Shown here: one piece after another, positions 14,452 to 25,000 of the stretch
Position numbering within the stretch: the stretch's first letter is position 1
Layout: each line of letters opens with the position of its first letter
DNA from: an uncultured Mediterranea sp.
Lineage (GTDB): Bacteria; Bacteroidota; Bacteroidia; Bacteroidales; Bacteroidaceae
DNA length: 64,000 bases
Direction of reading: 5' to 3'
Assembly (NCBI GenBank): GCA_945641355.1
Contig: CALZEQ010000001.1
Span: 124,001-188,000, forward strand
The notes under the pieces: generated by a model
What the model was told of the DNA's origin: nothing
The model's database searches: none
What the model saw: only the letters and a program-made list of their open reading frames with translations
Position numbers and translations under genes: made by a program

Positions 14452-16222
14452 AGACAAACTCCAATCCGCCGCCCTGGTTGTTCTTGGCAGAGATGGTGCC
14501 GCCGTGGATGAGGACGGCATTCTTGACGATGGCCAGTCCCAGTCCGGTACCTCCCAACTTGCGCGACCTTCCCTTGTCTACCCGATAGAACCGCTCGAAC
14601 AGACGGTTCAGGTGTTCGGGAGCTACGCCCACCCCTGTATCGGCAAAGCTGAAGTAGTAGAAACGCTCATCCTCGCGGAAGCAGCTGATGTGGATGTGGA
14701 TGTGTGTGCCTGCGTAGGCAATGGCATTGTCCGTCAGGTTGCGGAAGATGGAGTAGAGCAGCGAGTAGTTGCCCCGCAACTGTATCTTGGACCGCAACGA
14801 GTTGACTACCGTAATCTGTTTCTCCTCCAGCTCCAGCGCCACTTCGTTGATGATGTTGGCCACCAGCAGGCTGATGTCTACCCGTTCCATGTCTATCATG
14901 TTGGCCGCTTCGTCCATGCGGGTCAGCACGGAGATGTCGCGCAGCAGCCGGCTCAGGCGGTTGCTCTGGGCATAGCAACGTTCGATGAAGGTCTGCAGCT
15001 TGCCGTGAGGCAGATTTTCGTTGCTGACGATGGTCTCCAGATAGCCCTGTATGCTGCTGACTGGCGTTTTCAGCTCGTGGGCGATGTTCTGTGTCAGTTG
15101 CCGTTTCAGCTGTATCTGTTCCTCTTCCTGGGTGATGTCGTTGATGGATATCTCGAAGCTGAAGTCCTGGAAGATGATGCACTCTACGATGAAGATGCGT
15201 CCGTTCTTGGTGATGTGTACGGACATGCGCTTCTCTTCGTTGTACATGGGGCGCTGCTGCGCCTTGTTGATGAAGTCGGTCAGCTTCTGGAACTCGCAGA
15301 CAGAGAATATCTCCTCCGTAGTCTGCAGATTGGAGTCGGATATCAGGTTGCCGTATTGGGTGAAGAGGTTATTGACCAGTATCTCCTTCTTCTCTTTGTT
15401 GAACACGCCTAGTCCTTCGCGTGAGGTCTGCAGGTGGGTAATCAGCTTCTCGCGTTCGATGTAGAGGGCCTCCTTGGTCTCCCTCAGCCGCTTGTATATC
15501 TGTATGATGTGCTGTGATATCTCCCCCAGTTCGTTGTGCGGGAAGGCGGTCTGGATGTTCATGTCAATCGGCTCGTTCTTGTCGGCGCGTTGGGCAAACT
15601 CGCGTAGGCGGCTGATAGCCGTCCCCAGTTTGGCGGTGAGCTTGTAGAAGATGAGGATGAGCAGCAGCGAAACGATGAGGGTGAACCAGATGTAATGCGG
15701 GTCAGCGGACAGCGTGTTGATGAGGTTGATGTCGTATGGCAGGGCCGAACGGATGATGTACGAGTTGTAGGCGGTGGCCGAGTAGAAGTAGGGCGTGCCG
15801 GTGCTTTCGGATGTGCGTCGCACATCGTATCCCTTGCCCGTCAGCAATGCCTTCTGCACCTCGGGCCGTTGCAGGTGGTTGCTCCAGCGGGAGCGTTCGC
15901 TCCGCTGGCTGTCGAACAGCACGTTACCCTGCAGGTCGAGCAGGGTGATGCGCAGTGTCCCTCCGGCATGGTGGATGGTGTGTTTGCGCAGCAACTCCGT
16001 GTGCTCTGATTCGGGTGTCTCTGCCAGCTCCTGGTTCAGTTGCTCGTTGTATGTCTGCAGTTGCAGGTCGAGCAGCTGGATCTTGTACTCCTTTTCGCGC
16101 TGGTACTGATAGGCGATAAAGCAGGCGGCGAACACCAGGAAGAGTGAGATGACCGACAGGAAGAGCTTGCGGCTGAAGGTGAGCAGCGGACGTCGCTCAT
16201 TCGTTTTCGAAGCAGTATCCAT
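14423..16222 (-). CDS. Sensor histidine kinase
   Basis: A 599-residue membrane sensor kinase. Two transmembrane helices (about 17-39 and 172-193) flank a periplasmic sensor domain of about 130 residues; a HAMP-like region and a PAS-like segment follow. The kinase core has an H-box NIAHELKTPVSSIQGYLE, N-box NLTDNAIAYAG, G1 DTGVGVAPEH, F-box LFERFYRVD and G2 GGTGLGLAIVKNA, all intact. It lies downstream of its response regulator with a 26-base overlap, a standard two-gene operon. It resembles PhoR-type kinases in layout. The signal is not visible from sequence. Confidence 0.93.
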   Translation of the reverse strand: MDTASKTNERRPLLTFSRKLFLSVISLFLVFAACFIAYQYQREKEYKIQLLDLQLQTYNEQLNQELAETPESEHTELLRKHTIHHAGGTLRITLLDLQGNVLFDSQRSERSRWSNHLQRPEVQKALLTGKGYDVRRTSESTGTPYFYSATAYNSYIIRSALPYDINLINTLSADPHYIWFTLIVSLLLILIFYKLTAKLGTAISRLREFAQRADKNEPIDMNIQTAFPHNELGEISQHIIQIYKRLRETKEALYIEREKLITHLQTSREGLGVFNKEKKEILVNNLFTQYGNLISDSNLQTTEEIFSVCEFQKLTDFINKAQQRPMYNEEKRMSVHITKNGRIFIVECIIFQDFSFEISINDITQEEEQIQLKRQLTQNIAHELKTPVSSIQGYLETIVSNENLPHGKLQTFIERCYAQSNRLSRLLRDISVLTRMDEAANMIDMERVDISLLVANIINEVALELEEKQITVVNSLRSKIQLRGNYSLLYSIFRNLTDNAIAYAGTHIHIHISCFREDERFYYFSFADTGVGVAPEHLNRLFERFYRVDKGRSRKLGGTGLGLAIVKNAVLIHGGTISAKNNQGGGLEFVFTLAKDRGM

Positions 16223-16886
16223 ATCCCAAACGTGTTACGATACATTTGCCATACTTGCCTATCTTCTTGCGGAGGCGGGTGATGTTCACGTCGATGGTGC
16301 GGTCTAGCACATAGACTTCGTCGCTCCATACCCGGCTCAGTATGTCTTCGCGCGAAAAGACCCGCCCCTGATTCTGCAGCAGGAGTTGCAGGATTTCAAA
16401 CTCCTTTTTCGTCAGAGGCACCTCTTCTTCGTCAATACATACTTTCTTCTTAGTTGCGTCCAGCACCAGCGTCTGGTAGGTGATGCGGGTGGGGGCCTGT
16501 GCAAGCTCGTTCGGACGCGAACGGCGCAATACCGCCTTTACGCGGGCGGCCACTTCGCGCAGCGAGAAAGGCTTGGCTATGTAGTCGTCTGCACCGAGGT
16601 TGAAACCGGTCACCGTGTCATTCTCTGTCTCCTTGGCGGTGATGAAGATGATGGGAATGTGTGCGGTCTTCGGATCTTTCTTCAGCAGGCTGGCCATCTT
16701 GAATCCGGAAATTTCTCCCATCATGACATCCAGCAGCAGCAGATTGTAACCGGCAATGTCCATCTGCAGCGCCTCTTCGGCGGAGTTGGCTGTATCCACT
16801 TCATATCCTTCGTTTTCAAGGTTGAACTTCAGGATTTCACACAAATCCTCTTCGTCGTCTACTGCTAATATTCGGTAATTGTTCAT
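16197..16886 (-). CDS. OmpR-family response regulator
   Basis: A 229-residue regulator with an N-terminal receiver domain (acidic pair DDEED near the start, phospho-acceptor aspartate in LLLLDVMMGE near residue 53, and lysine in YIAKPFS). A C-terminal winged helix follows (about 130-225) with the VLDRTIDVNITRLRKKIG recognition segment. It pairs with the downstream kinase. The target genes cannot be deduced. I considered the Bacteroides RprXY system but do not recognise this pair as such, so I give no symbol. Confidence 0.93.
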   Translation of the reverse strand: MNNYRILAVDDEEDLCEILKFNLENEGYEVDTANSAEEALQMDIAGYNLLLLDVMMGEISGFKMASLLKKDPKTAHIPIIFITAKETENDTVTGFNLGADDYIAKPFSLREVAARVKAVLRRSRPNELAQAPTRITYQTLVLDATKKKVCIDEEEVPLTKKEFEILQLLLQNQGRVFSREDILSRVWSDEVYVLDRTIDVNITRLRKKIGKYGKCIVTRLGYGYCFENE

Positions 16887-17003
16887 AACTTGGTTCCTTT
16901 CGTTGTTATTCGTCGTCTCACTTGATGTTGACAGTGCAAAAGTGATGATACGTTGTTACGGCATGATGAAACAGATATTACAATTCTGTTGCAAGCCGCG
17001 GCG

Positions 17004-17618
17004 TTACCCTTCATCCAGTATGCCTGCCCCTTGCCGCACGATGACGGCCTCACCGCTGGTGCAATCTACGATGGTAGAACCTTCCGTACCGCCGATGCCT
17101 CCGTCTATGACCAGGTCTACCGTCTCGCTGAACTTCTCCTCAATCAGTTCGGGGTCGGTACAATACTCCATCTCTTCCTCGTCGTTGCGTGGCAGCGTAG
17201 CGGTCATGAGAGGGGCGTCCAGCAGGCGGGCTATCTCTTGTATGATGGGATGGGCAGGCATACGGATGCCCACCTCCTTGCGGTTGCGGAATATCTTGGG
17301 CAGACGGGTAGTGCCGTTCAAAATGAAGGTAAAGGGACCCGGCAGATTCCTTTTCATCAGCTTGAAGGTGGCGTTGTCCATCTTGGCATACTCGCTGATG
17401 CTGCTCAGGTCGTAACAGACGATGGACAAGTTGTTCCTCTTCGGGTCAATGCCTTTCAGACGGCAGATGCGCTCGATGGCCCGTTCCTTCAGACCGTGAC
17501 AGCCCAGGGCGTACATGGTATCGGTGGGGTATATCAGTATGCCGCCGTCGTTCAGCAAATCGATGACCCGTTGCAGGTCTGCCGGATGGTTGTTCTTTTC
17601 GTAGAGTTTCAGTAGCAT
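17004..17618 (-). CDS. L-threonylcarbamoyladenylate synthase (Sua5/YrdC family)
   Basis: Makes threonylcarbamoyl-AMP from threonine, bicarbonate and ATP for the t6A modification of tRNAs. The 204-residue YrdC-type protein shows the GGILIYPTDTMYALGCH motif, IDPKRNNLSIVC (K-R-x(3)-S) and LPGPFTFIL, then SAT-like RMPAHPIIQEIA. A longer frame exists, but the ATG at 17618 gives the family start (MLLKLYEKNN). It lacks the extra Sua5 domain. It sits 23 bases after the helicase gene on the same strand and may share its transcript. Confidence 0.92.
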   Translation of the reverse strand: MLLKLYEKNNHPADLQRVIDLLNDGGILIYPTDTMYALGCHGLKERAIERICRLKGIDPKRNNLSIVCYDLSSISEYAKMDNATFKLMKRNLPGPFTFILNGTTRLPKIFRNRKEVGIRMPAHPIIQEIARLLDAPLMTATLPRNDEEEMEYCTDPELIEEKFSETVDLVIDGGIGGTEGSTIVDCTSGEAVIVRQGAGILDEG

Positions 17619-17641
17619 GGCAGTATGGTTTAATGGTTGGG

Positions 17642-19387
17642 TTATTTCTTCAGCTCTTTGTCCAGCTTCTTGATTTTCTTCCAGGCCTCCTTGAATGTGG
17701 GGCAGAGGGTGACTGCTTTCTCGTAATTCTTCATGGCGGCCTCCTTCATGCCGTGCTTTACACACTCGTCGCCCATCTGGATGTATTCGCGTGCGTAGCG
17801 CACCAGTGCCTTTTCCTTCTCCTGTGCAGCCTGTTTGAGTGCCTGGTTCTCTTCCTTCAGTCGGTTGATGATGTGCAGTTTTCTGCGTATGAACCGTTGG
17901 ATGACAGGTTTCTCGATGTCATACCGGGAGTGTATGGCCTTGAAGAACTCGTTGAGGAACTGCTCAAAGTCTCCCCGGTCGAAGGCATGGACGGCAGCGA
18001 TGTATTGTACGTCGGCCTGTGCTTGCTTCAAGGCACGGTTGATGGCAGTGCGGTTGTTGAACTGCTCGGAGAAGCTGACAATCTCGGGACGGATGAAGAT
18101 ATCGGTGCGGTTGATGGGCTTCTTCAGCTGGATGCCTCCCAGCGAAGTGCAACGGCTCAGTGCCACGTATGTCTGCCCGCCGGCAAACACCCCTCCCGTG
18201 AAGTCGATGACCGCTCGACTGAAAGTCAGTCCCTGACTCTTGTGTACGGTGATGGCCCAGGCCAGACGGATGGGGAACTGCTTGAACACCCCCAGCACCT
18301 CCTCCTCTATCTGGTGCTTCTCTTCGTTGTATGTATAGCGTATGTTGTGCCACGACTCCTGCTTGACATCGCACTCCTTGCCGTCGTCGGTCCGTACATA
18401 CAATGTCTCCTCCTCGGGGTCGAACCCGCTTACCGTCCCGATGGTGCCATTTACCCAGCGATGGTCGAAATCGTTTCGGATGAAGATAATCTGTGCCCCG
18501 GGTTTTAGTTGCAGCTCTTTGGAGGTGGGCAGGCTGCTTTCGGGAAAGTCGCCCGTCACTTCCCCCGGAAAGGTGACAGGGTCGCCGGGCAGTTCGGCCA
18601 GCTTGCGCTCGTTGATATAGTCAACGTTGTCGCGCCGGGTGGCCAAGGTGATGTACATATCGTCTTCCGAACGGGCAATGGATGTGCCATACCGGGTGTT
18701 GAGTAGTTGCAGGTCGGTGGCTCCTGCAGTACCGTTCCGAATGTGATCCAGCACATTGATAAAGCGTTGGTCAGTCTGCCGGTATACCTTCTGCAGTTCG
18801 ATGGATACCAGGTCAATCTGCTGGAACACACGTGCCGAGAAGAAATAGGGAGTAGGGTAAAAACGGTTCAGTATTTCACGCTCATCCCCTTTGACGACCG
18901 GCTCCAGCTGGAACACATCACCCACCAACAGCAGTTGCTTGCCGCCGAAGGGCTCGCGCAGGTTGTGTGAGTAGACACGCAGGATGCGGTCGATGGCATC
19001 GATGAGGTCGGCCCGCACCATGGAAATCTCGTCGATGATCACCAGCTCCAGCTCCTCCAGCAGCTTCCGGTGCGGCTTGGTATATTTGAAGAATTCGTGG
19101 ATGCGTCCCCGTTGCAGGCTCATGTTGGGGTCGTCGGGCAACATCAGGTGGAAAGGAAGCTTGAAGAAACTGTGCATCGTGCAGCCTCCGGCATTGATGG
19201 CTGCGATGCCGGTGGGAGCCAGTACGATGTGTCTCTTCTTCGTATTCTTGCAGATATAACGTAAGAAGGTGGACTTGCCTGTGCCGGCCTTCCCCGTCAG
19301 AAACAGTGACTGCCGGGTGTATTGTACAAGCTTCAAAGCGTCTTGAAACTCCTTGTTCTGACTATCGGGTACGAAATCCACAGGCAT
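17642..19387 (-). CDS. PIF1/RecD2-like helicase with C-terminal TPR
   Basis: A 581-residue superfamily 1B helicase. Walker A is FLTGKAGTGKSTFLR (near residue 33), motif Ia is APTGIAAINAGG, Walker B is LVIIDEISMVRAD, motif III is LLLVGDVFQLEPV, and a VHKSQGLTF motif V-VI region lies near residue 397. This resembles Bacteroidetes PIF1-like helicases that handle G-quadruplexes or replication blocks. After about residue 470 come a coiled coil and a single TPR-like pair (YEKAVTLCPTFKEAWKKIK), an unusual C-terminal addition for a helicase. It heads a small operon with the threonylcarbamoyl-AMP synthase gene. Confidence 0.88.
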   Translation of the reverse strand: MPVDFVPDSQNKEFQDALKLVQYTRQSLFLTGKAGTGKSTFLRYICKNTKKRHIVLAPTGIAAINAGGCTMHSFFKLPFHLMLPDDPNMSLQRGRIHEFFKYTKPHRKLLEELELVIIDEISMVRADLIDAIDRILRVYSHNLREPFGGKQLLLVGDVFQLEPVVKGDEREILNRFYPTPYFFSARVFQQIDLVSIELQKVYRQTDQRFINVLDHIRNGTAGATDLQLLNTRYGTSIARSEDDMYITLATRRDNVDYINERKLAELPGDPVTFPGEVTGDFPESSLPTSKELQLKPGAQIIFIRNDFDHRWVNGTIGTVSGFDPEEETLYVRTDDGKECDVKQESWHNIRYTYNEEKHQIEEEVLGVFKQFPIRLAWAITVHKSQGLTFSRAVIDFTGGVFAGGQTYVALSRCTSLGGIQLKKPINRTDIFIRPEIVSFSEQFNNRTAINRALKQAQADVQYIAAVHAFDRGDFEQFLNEFFKAIHSRYDIEKPVIQRFIRRKLHIINRLKEENQALKQAAQEKEKALVRYAREYIQMGDECVKHGMKEAAMKNYEKAVTLCPTFKEAWKKIKKLDKELKK

Positions 19388-19393
19388 CTCCTT

Positions 19394-20200
19394 TCAACTA
19401 TTAGGTAGCGGGCTAATCAGATTGAAGTGTTCCAAGGCATGGGCGATGCCATCTTCATCTACACTGGCAGTCACGTAGTCGGCCGACTCCTTTACAGCGT
19501 CCAAGGCGTTGCCCATGGCCACTCCAATGCCGGCATAGCGCAGCATGGGGATGTCATTGCCTCCGTCGCCGAAAGCCATGACCTCTTCGCGCTGCCAACC
19601 GAAGTGCTTCAGAATGGCATTAATTCCTTGTTGCTTGGTGGTTCCCTGTGCGGTGATGTCAACAAAGGCCGGATGCCAGCGTCCAATCTCACAATGGGGG
19701 ATGGATGGCAGCAGTTCCTCCTCTTCCGAGGCGTTGATGAACGGGGTCAGCTGGAAAATCTCAGGTCGTTGCAGAGCCTGGGCGGGTGTCTCGATGGGCA
19801 GTTCGTCCACTTTCAGGTGCTCATAGAAAATCTCCTGCACGACATGGTCGGGGTGGCATACACCGATGTCGTGTTCACCCACCACGATGCAGGCAATGTT
19901 CCGTCGGTCGCAGTAGTCCATGATGGTCTGTACCTCGGCGGCAGGAATAGCGTGCTTGTAAATCACTTCGCTGCCTACGAAGCAGTATGAGCCGTTCATG
20001 GTGACATAGCCGTCTATCAGACCTCGCTCTTGCAGGGGATGGAGGTTGTTGATGATGACGGTAGGACGCCCGGTCGCAATGAACAGCCGCACACCGTCAG
20101 CCTTCGCTGCTTCCAGTGCCTGGATGGTAGAATGGGGAATCGTATGTGTCCGAAAGCTGACCAGCGTGCCATCGATGTCAAAAAACAGTGCTTTAATCAT
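19394..20200 (-). CDS. HAD superfamily (Cof-type) phosphatase
   Basis: A 268-residue HAD IIB hydrolase. Motif I is ALFFDIDGTLVSF with the nucleophile aspartate at about residue 8, motif II is FIATGRPT, and motif IV is MAFGDGGNDIPML near residue 215, preceded by the lysine in TKQQGINAI. Such enzymes dephosphorylate sugar phosphates or flavin precursors; the substrate is not predictable. It lies six bases upstream of the helicase on the same strand, so it probably leads that operon, with its promoter in the 129-base divergent region shared with menA. Confidence 0.9.
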   Translation of the reverse strand: MIKALFFDIDGTLVSFRTHTIPHSTIQALEAAKADGVRLFIATGRPTVIINNLHPLQERGLIDGYVTMNGSYCFVGSEVIYKHAIPAAEVQTIMDYCDRRNIACIVVGEHDIGVCHPDHVVQEIFYEHLKVDELPIETPAQALQRPEIFQLTPFINASEEEELLPSIPHCEIGRWHPAFVDITAQGTTKQQGINAILKHFGWQREEVMAFGDGGNDIPMLRYAGIGVAMGNALDAVKESADYVTASVDEDGIAHALEHFNLISPLPNS

Positions 20201-20329
20201 ATTTCCAATCTCAAGTTCGTTGCAAATATATTCAAAAAAATGGTTGAACGGATGAAAATGCAGAAAATTGATGCAGGGAATAGCATGAAACTGCTATATT
20301 TGCATCTGTTATTATAAAAAGAATCTACG

Positions 20330-21223
20330 ATGAACAAACATTCATTTAAAGAATGGCTGATAGCCGTTCGTCCCTGGTCATTCCCAGCATCGGCCATGCC
20401 GGTGATTGTTACGTTGGGATATCTGTTTTGGAGCGGGGCCGATGTGAATTGGGTTAATGGCATTTGGGCACTGCTGAATATCATAGTGTTCCATGCGGCA
20501 GGGAATGCTTGGAGCGATTATTTTGATTATCGCACCGGGGTGGATGCTGCTGATACCTTCGGCGTACATACCCTCACGGAGGGACAATTCACCCCGAGGG
20601 AGATTTACAGATTGGCAGTGGGTCTGTTGATAGCAGCCTTGGCCGGTGGTCTGGGACTGCTTTGGCGCAGCGGCTGGCCTCTGCTTTACATCGGCTTGTT
20701 GGGGGCTCTTTTCACCGTAGCCTATCCTTCGTTGAAGTATCGTGCCTGGGGCGATGCCGTCATCTTCGTCACGTATGCCATCTTGCCTACGCTGGGCACC
20801 TCCTACGTGGCTGCGGGCTATTGGGAATGGAATGTGCTATGGATTGCTCTGCCCGTGGGACTTATCACGGTGGCCATCCTGCATGCTAATAATACACGTG
20901 ATATTCAGACCGACCGGAGAGCTCACATCCGCACCCTGGCCATGCTGTTGGGTGGACGTACCTCCATCCTTCTCTACTGCTTCGAGATACTTTTCCCCTT
21001 CTTGTGGGTGCCTGTATGTGCGCTTACCGGCCTTTTCCCATGGTGGAGTGTATTGATACTGCCGGCTTTGCTGCCTGCTATAGGTAATGTCCGCATGGCG
21101 CAGCGGTTTGAGATGGAGTCGGCAGCCGGCATTGCCCGTCTGGACGAGCAGACAGCCAAGTTGCAGATGCTTTTCAGCCTTTTGTTCGCATTGTCGTTTC
21201 TGCTTGCTGCTTGTGTCTCATGA
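20330..21223 (+). CDS. menA: 1,4-dihydroxy-2-naphthoate polyprenyltransferase
   Basis: Membrane UbiA-family prenyltransferase of menaquinone synthesis. The 297-residue protein has about eight to nine hydrophobic helices and two aspartate-rich motifs: NAWSDYFDYRTGVD (near residue 62) and NNTRDIQTDRRAH (near residue 187). It opens with IAVRPWSFPASAMPVIV, typical of MenA. Menaquinone is the usual Bacteroides quinone. Other men genes are not in the window. Its TGA stop overlaps the ATG of the CPBP protease gene, so the two are coupled. Confidence 0.92.
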   Translation: MNKHSFKEWLIAVRPWSFPASAMPVIVTLGYLFWSGADVNWVNGIWALLNIIVFHAAGNAWSDYFDYRTGVDAADTFGVHTLTEGQFTPREIYRLAVGLLIAALAGGLGLLWRSGWPLLYIGLLGALFTVAYPSLKYRAWGDAVIFVTYAILPTLGTSYVAAGYWEWNVLWIALPVGLITVAILHANNTRDIQTDRRAHIRTLAMLLGGRTSILLYCFEILFPFLWVPVCALTGLFPWWSVLILPALLPAIGNVRMAQRFEMESAAGIARLDEQTAKLQMLFSLLFALSFLLAACVS

Positions 21224-21834
21224 AAAAGTTGCTTGCATCGTTGTGTTTGGCATTGCTGTTGTGGAGTCTTATGTTCTCCCCTTGGACAGCACCGCTGTTC
21301 CCCTTCTGGTGGATGATGACCGGCTCGGCCCTGTTGTTGTGCATCCTCTCTTCCTGTTTCAGTCCGGGCTGGTGGAAGGAGGTACGCTTGCATGGGAGTG
21401 ATGTGGTCTTAGGTGTCGGCATCGCCGTGGCATTGTGGGGAATCTTCTGGCTGGGCGATAAAATGGCTGCCTGGCTGTTTCACTTTGCCCGTCCGCAGGT
21501 GGATGCCATTTATGGCATGAAGGAGGGCGAGTCACCATGGCTCCTTTCTGGATTGATGCTTTTCCTCATAGGTCCGGCTGAAGAGATATTCTGGCGAGGC
21601 TATGTGCAACGAACGTTCACTCGTCTGTGGTCGCCCAATGCCGCCTGGCTGGTAACGGCTCTTGTCTATGCACTGGTTCATGCCGGTTCGTGCAACTTTA
21701 TGTTGACCATGGCAGCGCTTGTGGCTGGTGCCGTGTGGGGTACACTGTATCGCTTCTATCCATCCCGGCTGGGTGCCATTATCCTGTCTCATGCTTTGTG
21801 GGACGTAGCGGTATTTGTGCTTTTCCCTATCTGA
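21220..21834 (+). CDS. CPBP family intramembrane metalloprotease
   Basis: A 204-residue polytopic membrane protein with about six helices. It has the CPBP (Abi/Rce1) motifs: GPAEEIFWRGYVQRTF with the paired glutamates near residue 118 and the arginine, ALVHAGSCNF with the histidine and asparagine, and a third histidine in ILSHALWD. Rce1-like enzymes cleave prenylated or other membrane substrates; bacterial roles include immunity and protein processing. The start overlaps the menA stop (ATGA). The substrate is unknown. Confidence 0.88.
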   Translation: MKKLLASLCLALLLWSLMFSPWTAPLFPFWWMMTGSALLLCILSSCFSPGWWKEVRLHGSDVVLGVGIAVALWGIFWLGDKMAAWLFHFARPQVDAIYGMKEGESPWLLSGLMLFLIGPAEEIFWRGYVQRTFTRLWSPNAAWLVTALVYALVHAGSCNFMLTMAALVAGAVWGTLYRFYPSRLGAIILSHALWDVAVFVLFPI

Positions 21835-21981
21835 TAATCCTTCTGTATCCCACCTTCCTCAGGGGACAAAAGGTGGAATAATTGGTGCCAATGAGAGGAG
21901 TATTTGTCGAAACCTGAACGAATCGGCAGATATTCCTCCTATTCCAACAATTCATAATCCTCTCCGGATGCTTGAAATGAC

Positions 21982-22040
21982 TATTTTTGTGCCGTAAATT
22001 TATATCATGAAGGCACGGAAGAAAACATTGATCAGTGCCT
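21982..22040 (+). promoter_or_regulatory. Possible promoter and leader of the susC-like gene
   Basis: TATTTTTG at 21982-21989 is a -7 candidate 78 bases before the SusC start. The leader then has arms AGGCAC (22011-22016) and GTGCCT (22035-22040) that can form a hairpin. No -33 TTTG lies at the usual spacing, so the call is weak. Confidence 0.4.
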
Positions 22041-22067
22041 GAAAATCTAATCTAATCAATTTTAAGG

Positions 22068-25000
22068 ATGTCTAACAAGATGAACAATGCGCGTGCCTTG
22101 CTACTTCTCCTATGGGTGGCAGTGACATCAATCGGTGTCTCGGCACAGAATGTAACCGTAAGGGGTACTGTGACAGACAAAACGGGAGAAACCGTGATAG
22201 GTGCTTCCGTAGTGGAAAAAGGGAATACAGGTAACGGAACCATTACCGACATTGACGGTAACTACACGCTGACCTTGCCTGCCAATGCTTCAATCGTCTT
22301 TTCCTTTGTGGGGTATAAGACGCATGAAGAACCCGTCAAGGGACAACAAACCATCAATGTGGTGATGGAGGATGACTCACAAGCCTTGGAAGAGGTGGTT
22401 GTAATCGGCTATGGTACGGTACAAAAGAAGGACCTGACAGGTTCGGTATCGTCCGTCAGTGCCAAACAACTGGAGTCGATACCCGTATCGAATGCATCGG
22501 AAGCCTTGCAGGGAAAAATGGCAGGTGTGCAGATTACCACTACGGAAGGATCTCCGGATGCCGATGTGAAAATCCGCGTTCGTGGCGGTGGCTCGCTTTC
22601 GCAGGACAACTCTCCGCTCTATATTGTCGACGGCTTCCCTGTAGCCAGCATCAGTGACATCGCTCCTACTGACATCCAGTCGGTGGATGTATTGAAGGAT
22701 GCTTCTTCTACTGCCATCTATGGTGCCCGTGGTGCCAATGGCGTCATTATCATCACTACCAAGTCGGGTGCTGAAGGCAAGACGCAGGTCAATTTCGGAG
22801 TAACCTATGGTATACGTAAGGCTGCCAAACAGGTTGGAGTGCTCGATGCGTATAACTATGCACTCTATCAGTATGAACTGGACCAGACGGGTACATCGTA
22901 TGGCGCATACAAGGATTTGGAAATCTGGAAATCGGTGGAAGGTAACAACTGGCAGGACGAACTCTTCGGTCGTACAGGCAACCAACAGCAGTACAATGTC
23001 AGCGTGAGCGGTGGTAGCAAGACCACCAAGTTCAATATCAGTTATACCCGCAACGACGAGAAGAGCATCATGTATGGGTCGGGTTACTCGAAGAACAATA
23101 TCAATGCCAAGCTGAATACTGAAATCAACCAGTGGCTCACACTCGATTTCAATGCCCGTCTGACGCAGCAGAAGATTAATGGTCTGAGCGGAGGTGCTGA
23201 CAATGAGAGCAGCAAGGCCTATTCGTTGGTGGCCAGAGCCATTACCCACTCACCTATCAAAGCACTGAACGAAGACTCGGAGGATGACGAAAACAGTACC
23301 AATGCCCGCTACAATCCGTTGGAACGTGTCGAGTCTACCTACAAGCAGCAACGCCGTTTCCGTCAGGACTACAACGTGGGTGTCAATTGGGAACCGTTTA
23401 AGGGATGGAAGTTCCGCAGCGAGTTTGGTTATGGCTGGAAGTTTGACGATACCGATCAGGTGTGGGGCTATAAGGCAACGGCTAATTCCAAGTTTGGCCA
23501 CGGAGGTCTGCCGCAAGCCTATCTGACCAATGTGGACAACAAGAACTGGCGAAATGCCAACACCCTGACATACGATAACAAAAAGATGTTCGGTGGCCGC
23601 GACCGTCTGAACGTCATGGTAGGTCATGAGGTCTCTTCGTCTCAGGATACCAAGAAATATGTCACTGCGGTGGATTTCAGCAAGGATGCTACCACAACCG
23701 AAATTCTGGCCGCTTTGGGTAACGGTACGGCATTGCCTACCAGCACCTATATCGGCATCAAGGATAACTTGCTCTCCTTCTTCGGTCGTGCCAACTATAC
23801 GCTGATGGATAAGTATCTCTTTACCTTCACCATGCGTGCCGATGGTTCCAGCAAGTTCGCTTCGGGCAACCAGTGGGGCTATTTCCCCTCGGCAGCTGTG
23901 GCATGGCGCGTGTTTGACGAGTCGTTCATGGAGAGTACACGCGAGTGGCTTTCCAACCTGAAGCTGCGTGTCAGCTACGGTACGGCAGGTAACAACCGTA
24001 TTCCCAGCGGTTCTATGTACACAACCTATTCTGTGGCCGAGACGACCGATAAGGGAATCTATTTCGACGACAATCTGGCCGTTGTGCTGAAGCATGGCAG
24101 CTATCTCTCCAACCCTTCTTTGAAGTGGGAAACTACAATCTCGCGTAACTTAGGTATCGACTTCGGTTTCTTCAACAACCGCTTGTCGGGAGCGTTGGAC
24201 TTTTACTGGAATACCACCAAGGATCTGTTGATGAAGACTACCATCGCCTCCAGCTCAGGATATTCTTTCCAATATCAGAACATGGGTCAGACCTCCAATA
24301 AAGGTGTGGAACTGCAGCTGGATGCCGTGCTGGTGGACAACAAGGATTTCAGCCTGAACTTCAACTTTAACATCTCTTACAATCAGGGTAAGATTGACAA
24401 GCTGGCCGGTAGCAAGTTCTGGCAGAGCAGTGGTTGGGCAGGTACAGCCATCGCCGGTATCGAGGACTTCCTACTCGAAGAGGGTGGTCGTCTGGGCGAA
24501 GTCTATGGCTACGAGACCGACGGCTTCTATACAGCCGATGAGTTCGTGTTTGACGAAGTCAAAGGTACCTATGCCTTGAAGGAAGGTATTCCTGATTGTG
24601 GCGGTTTGATTGGTAAGATTGCTCCGGGTAGCATCAAGCTGAAAGCAGACGAAAACGGTGAGTTCAAGAAGGTGCGTCTGGGTAATACCGTTCCGAAGGT
24701 TTCTGGTGGTTTCGGACTGAACGGACGTTGGAAGAACTTCGACTTCAATGCCTTCTTTAACTATTCTCTGGGCAACAAGATTGTGAATGCCACCAAGTTG
24801 GGCTCCAGCTTCTATAGTGGCTCATCCAAGAACTGGAATTTGAATGACAACTTCGAACTGGCCAGACGCTATTCGTGGATTGATCCTACCAACGGTGTGA
24901 ATCTGCTCAGCAGTGCCTCTATCAAGGAGCATGGGGCAGCATGGACCGTGAATCGTCTGAATGAAGTCAATGCCAATGCCGGCATCTGGAATCCCGCCGG

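Noticed and set aside
14423..16886. Naming the two-component pair rprX/rprY
   Set aside because: The response regulator start and kinase layout do not match what I remember of RprXY, so no symbol is given.
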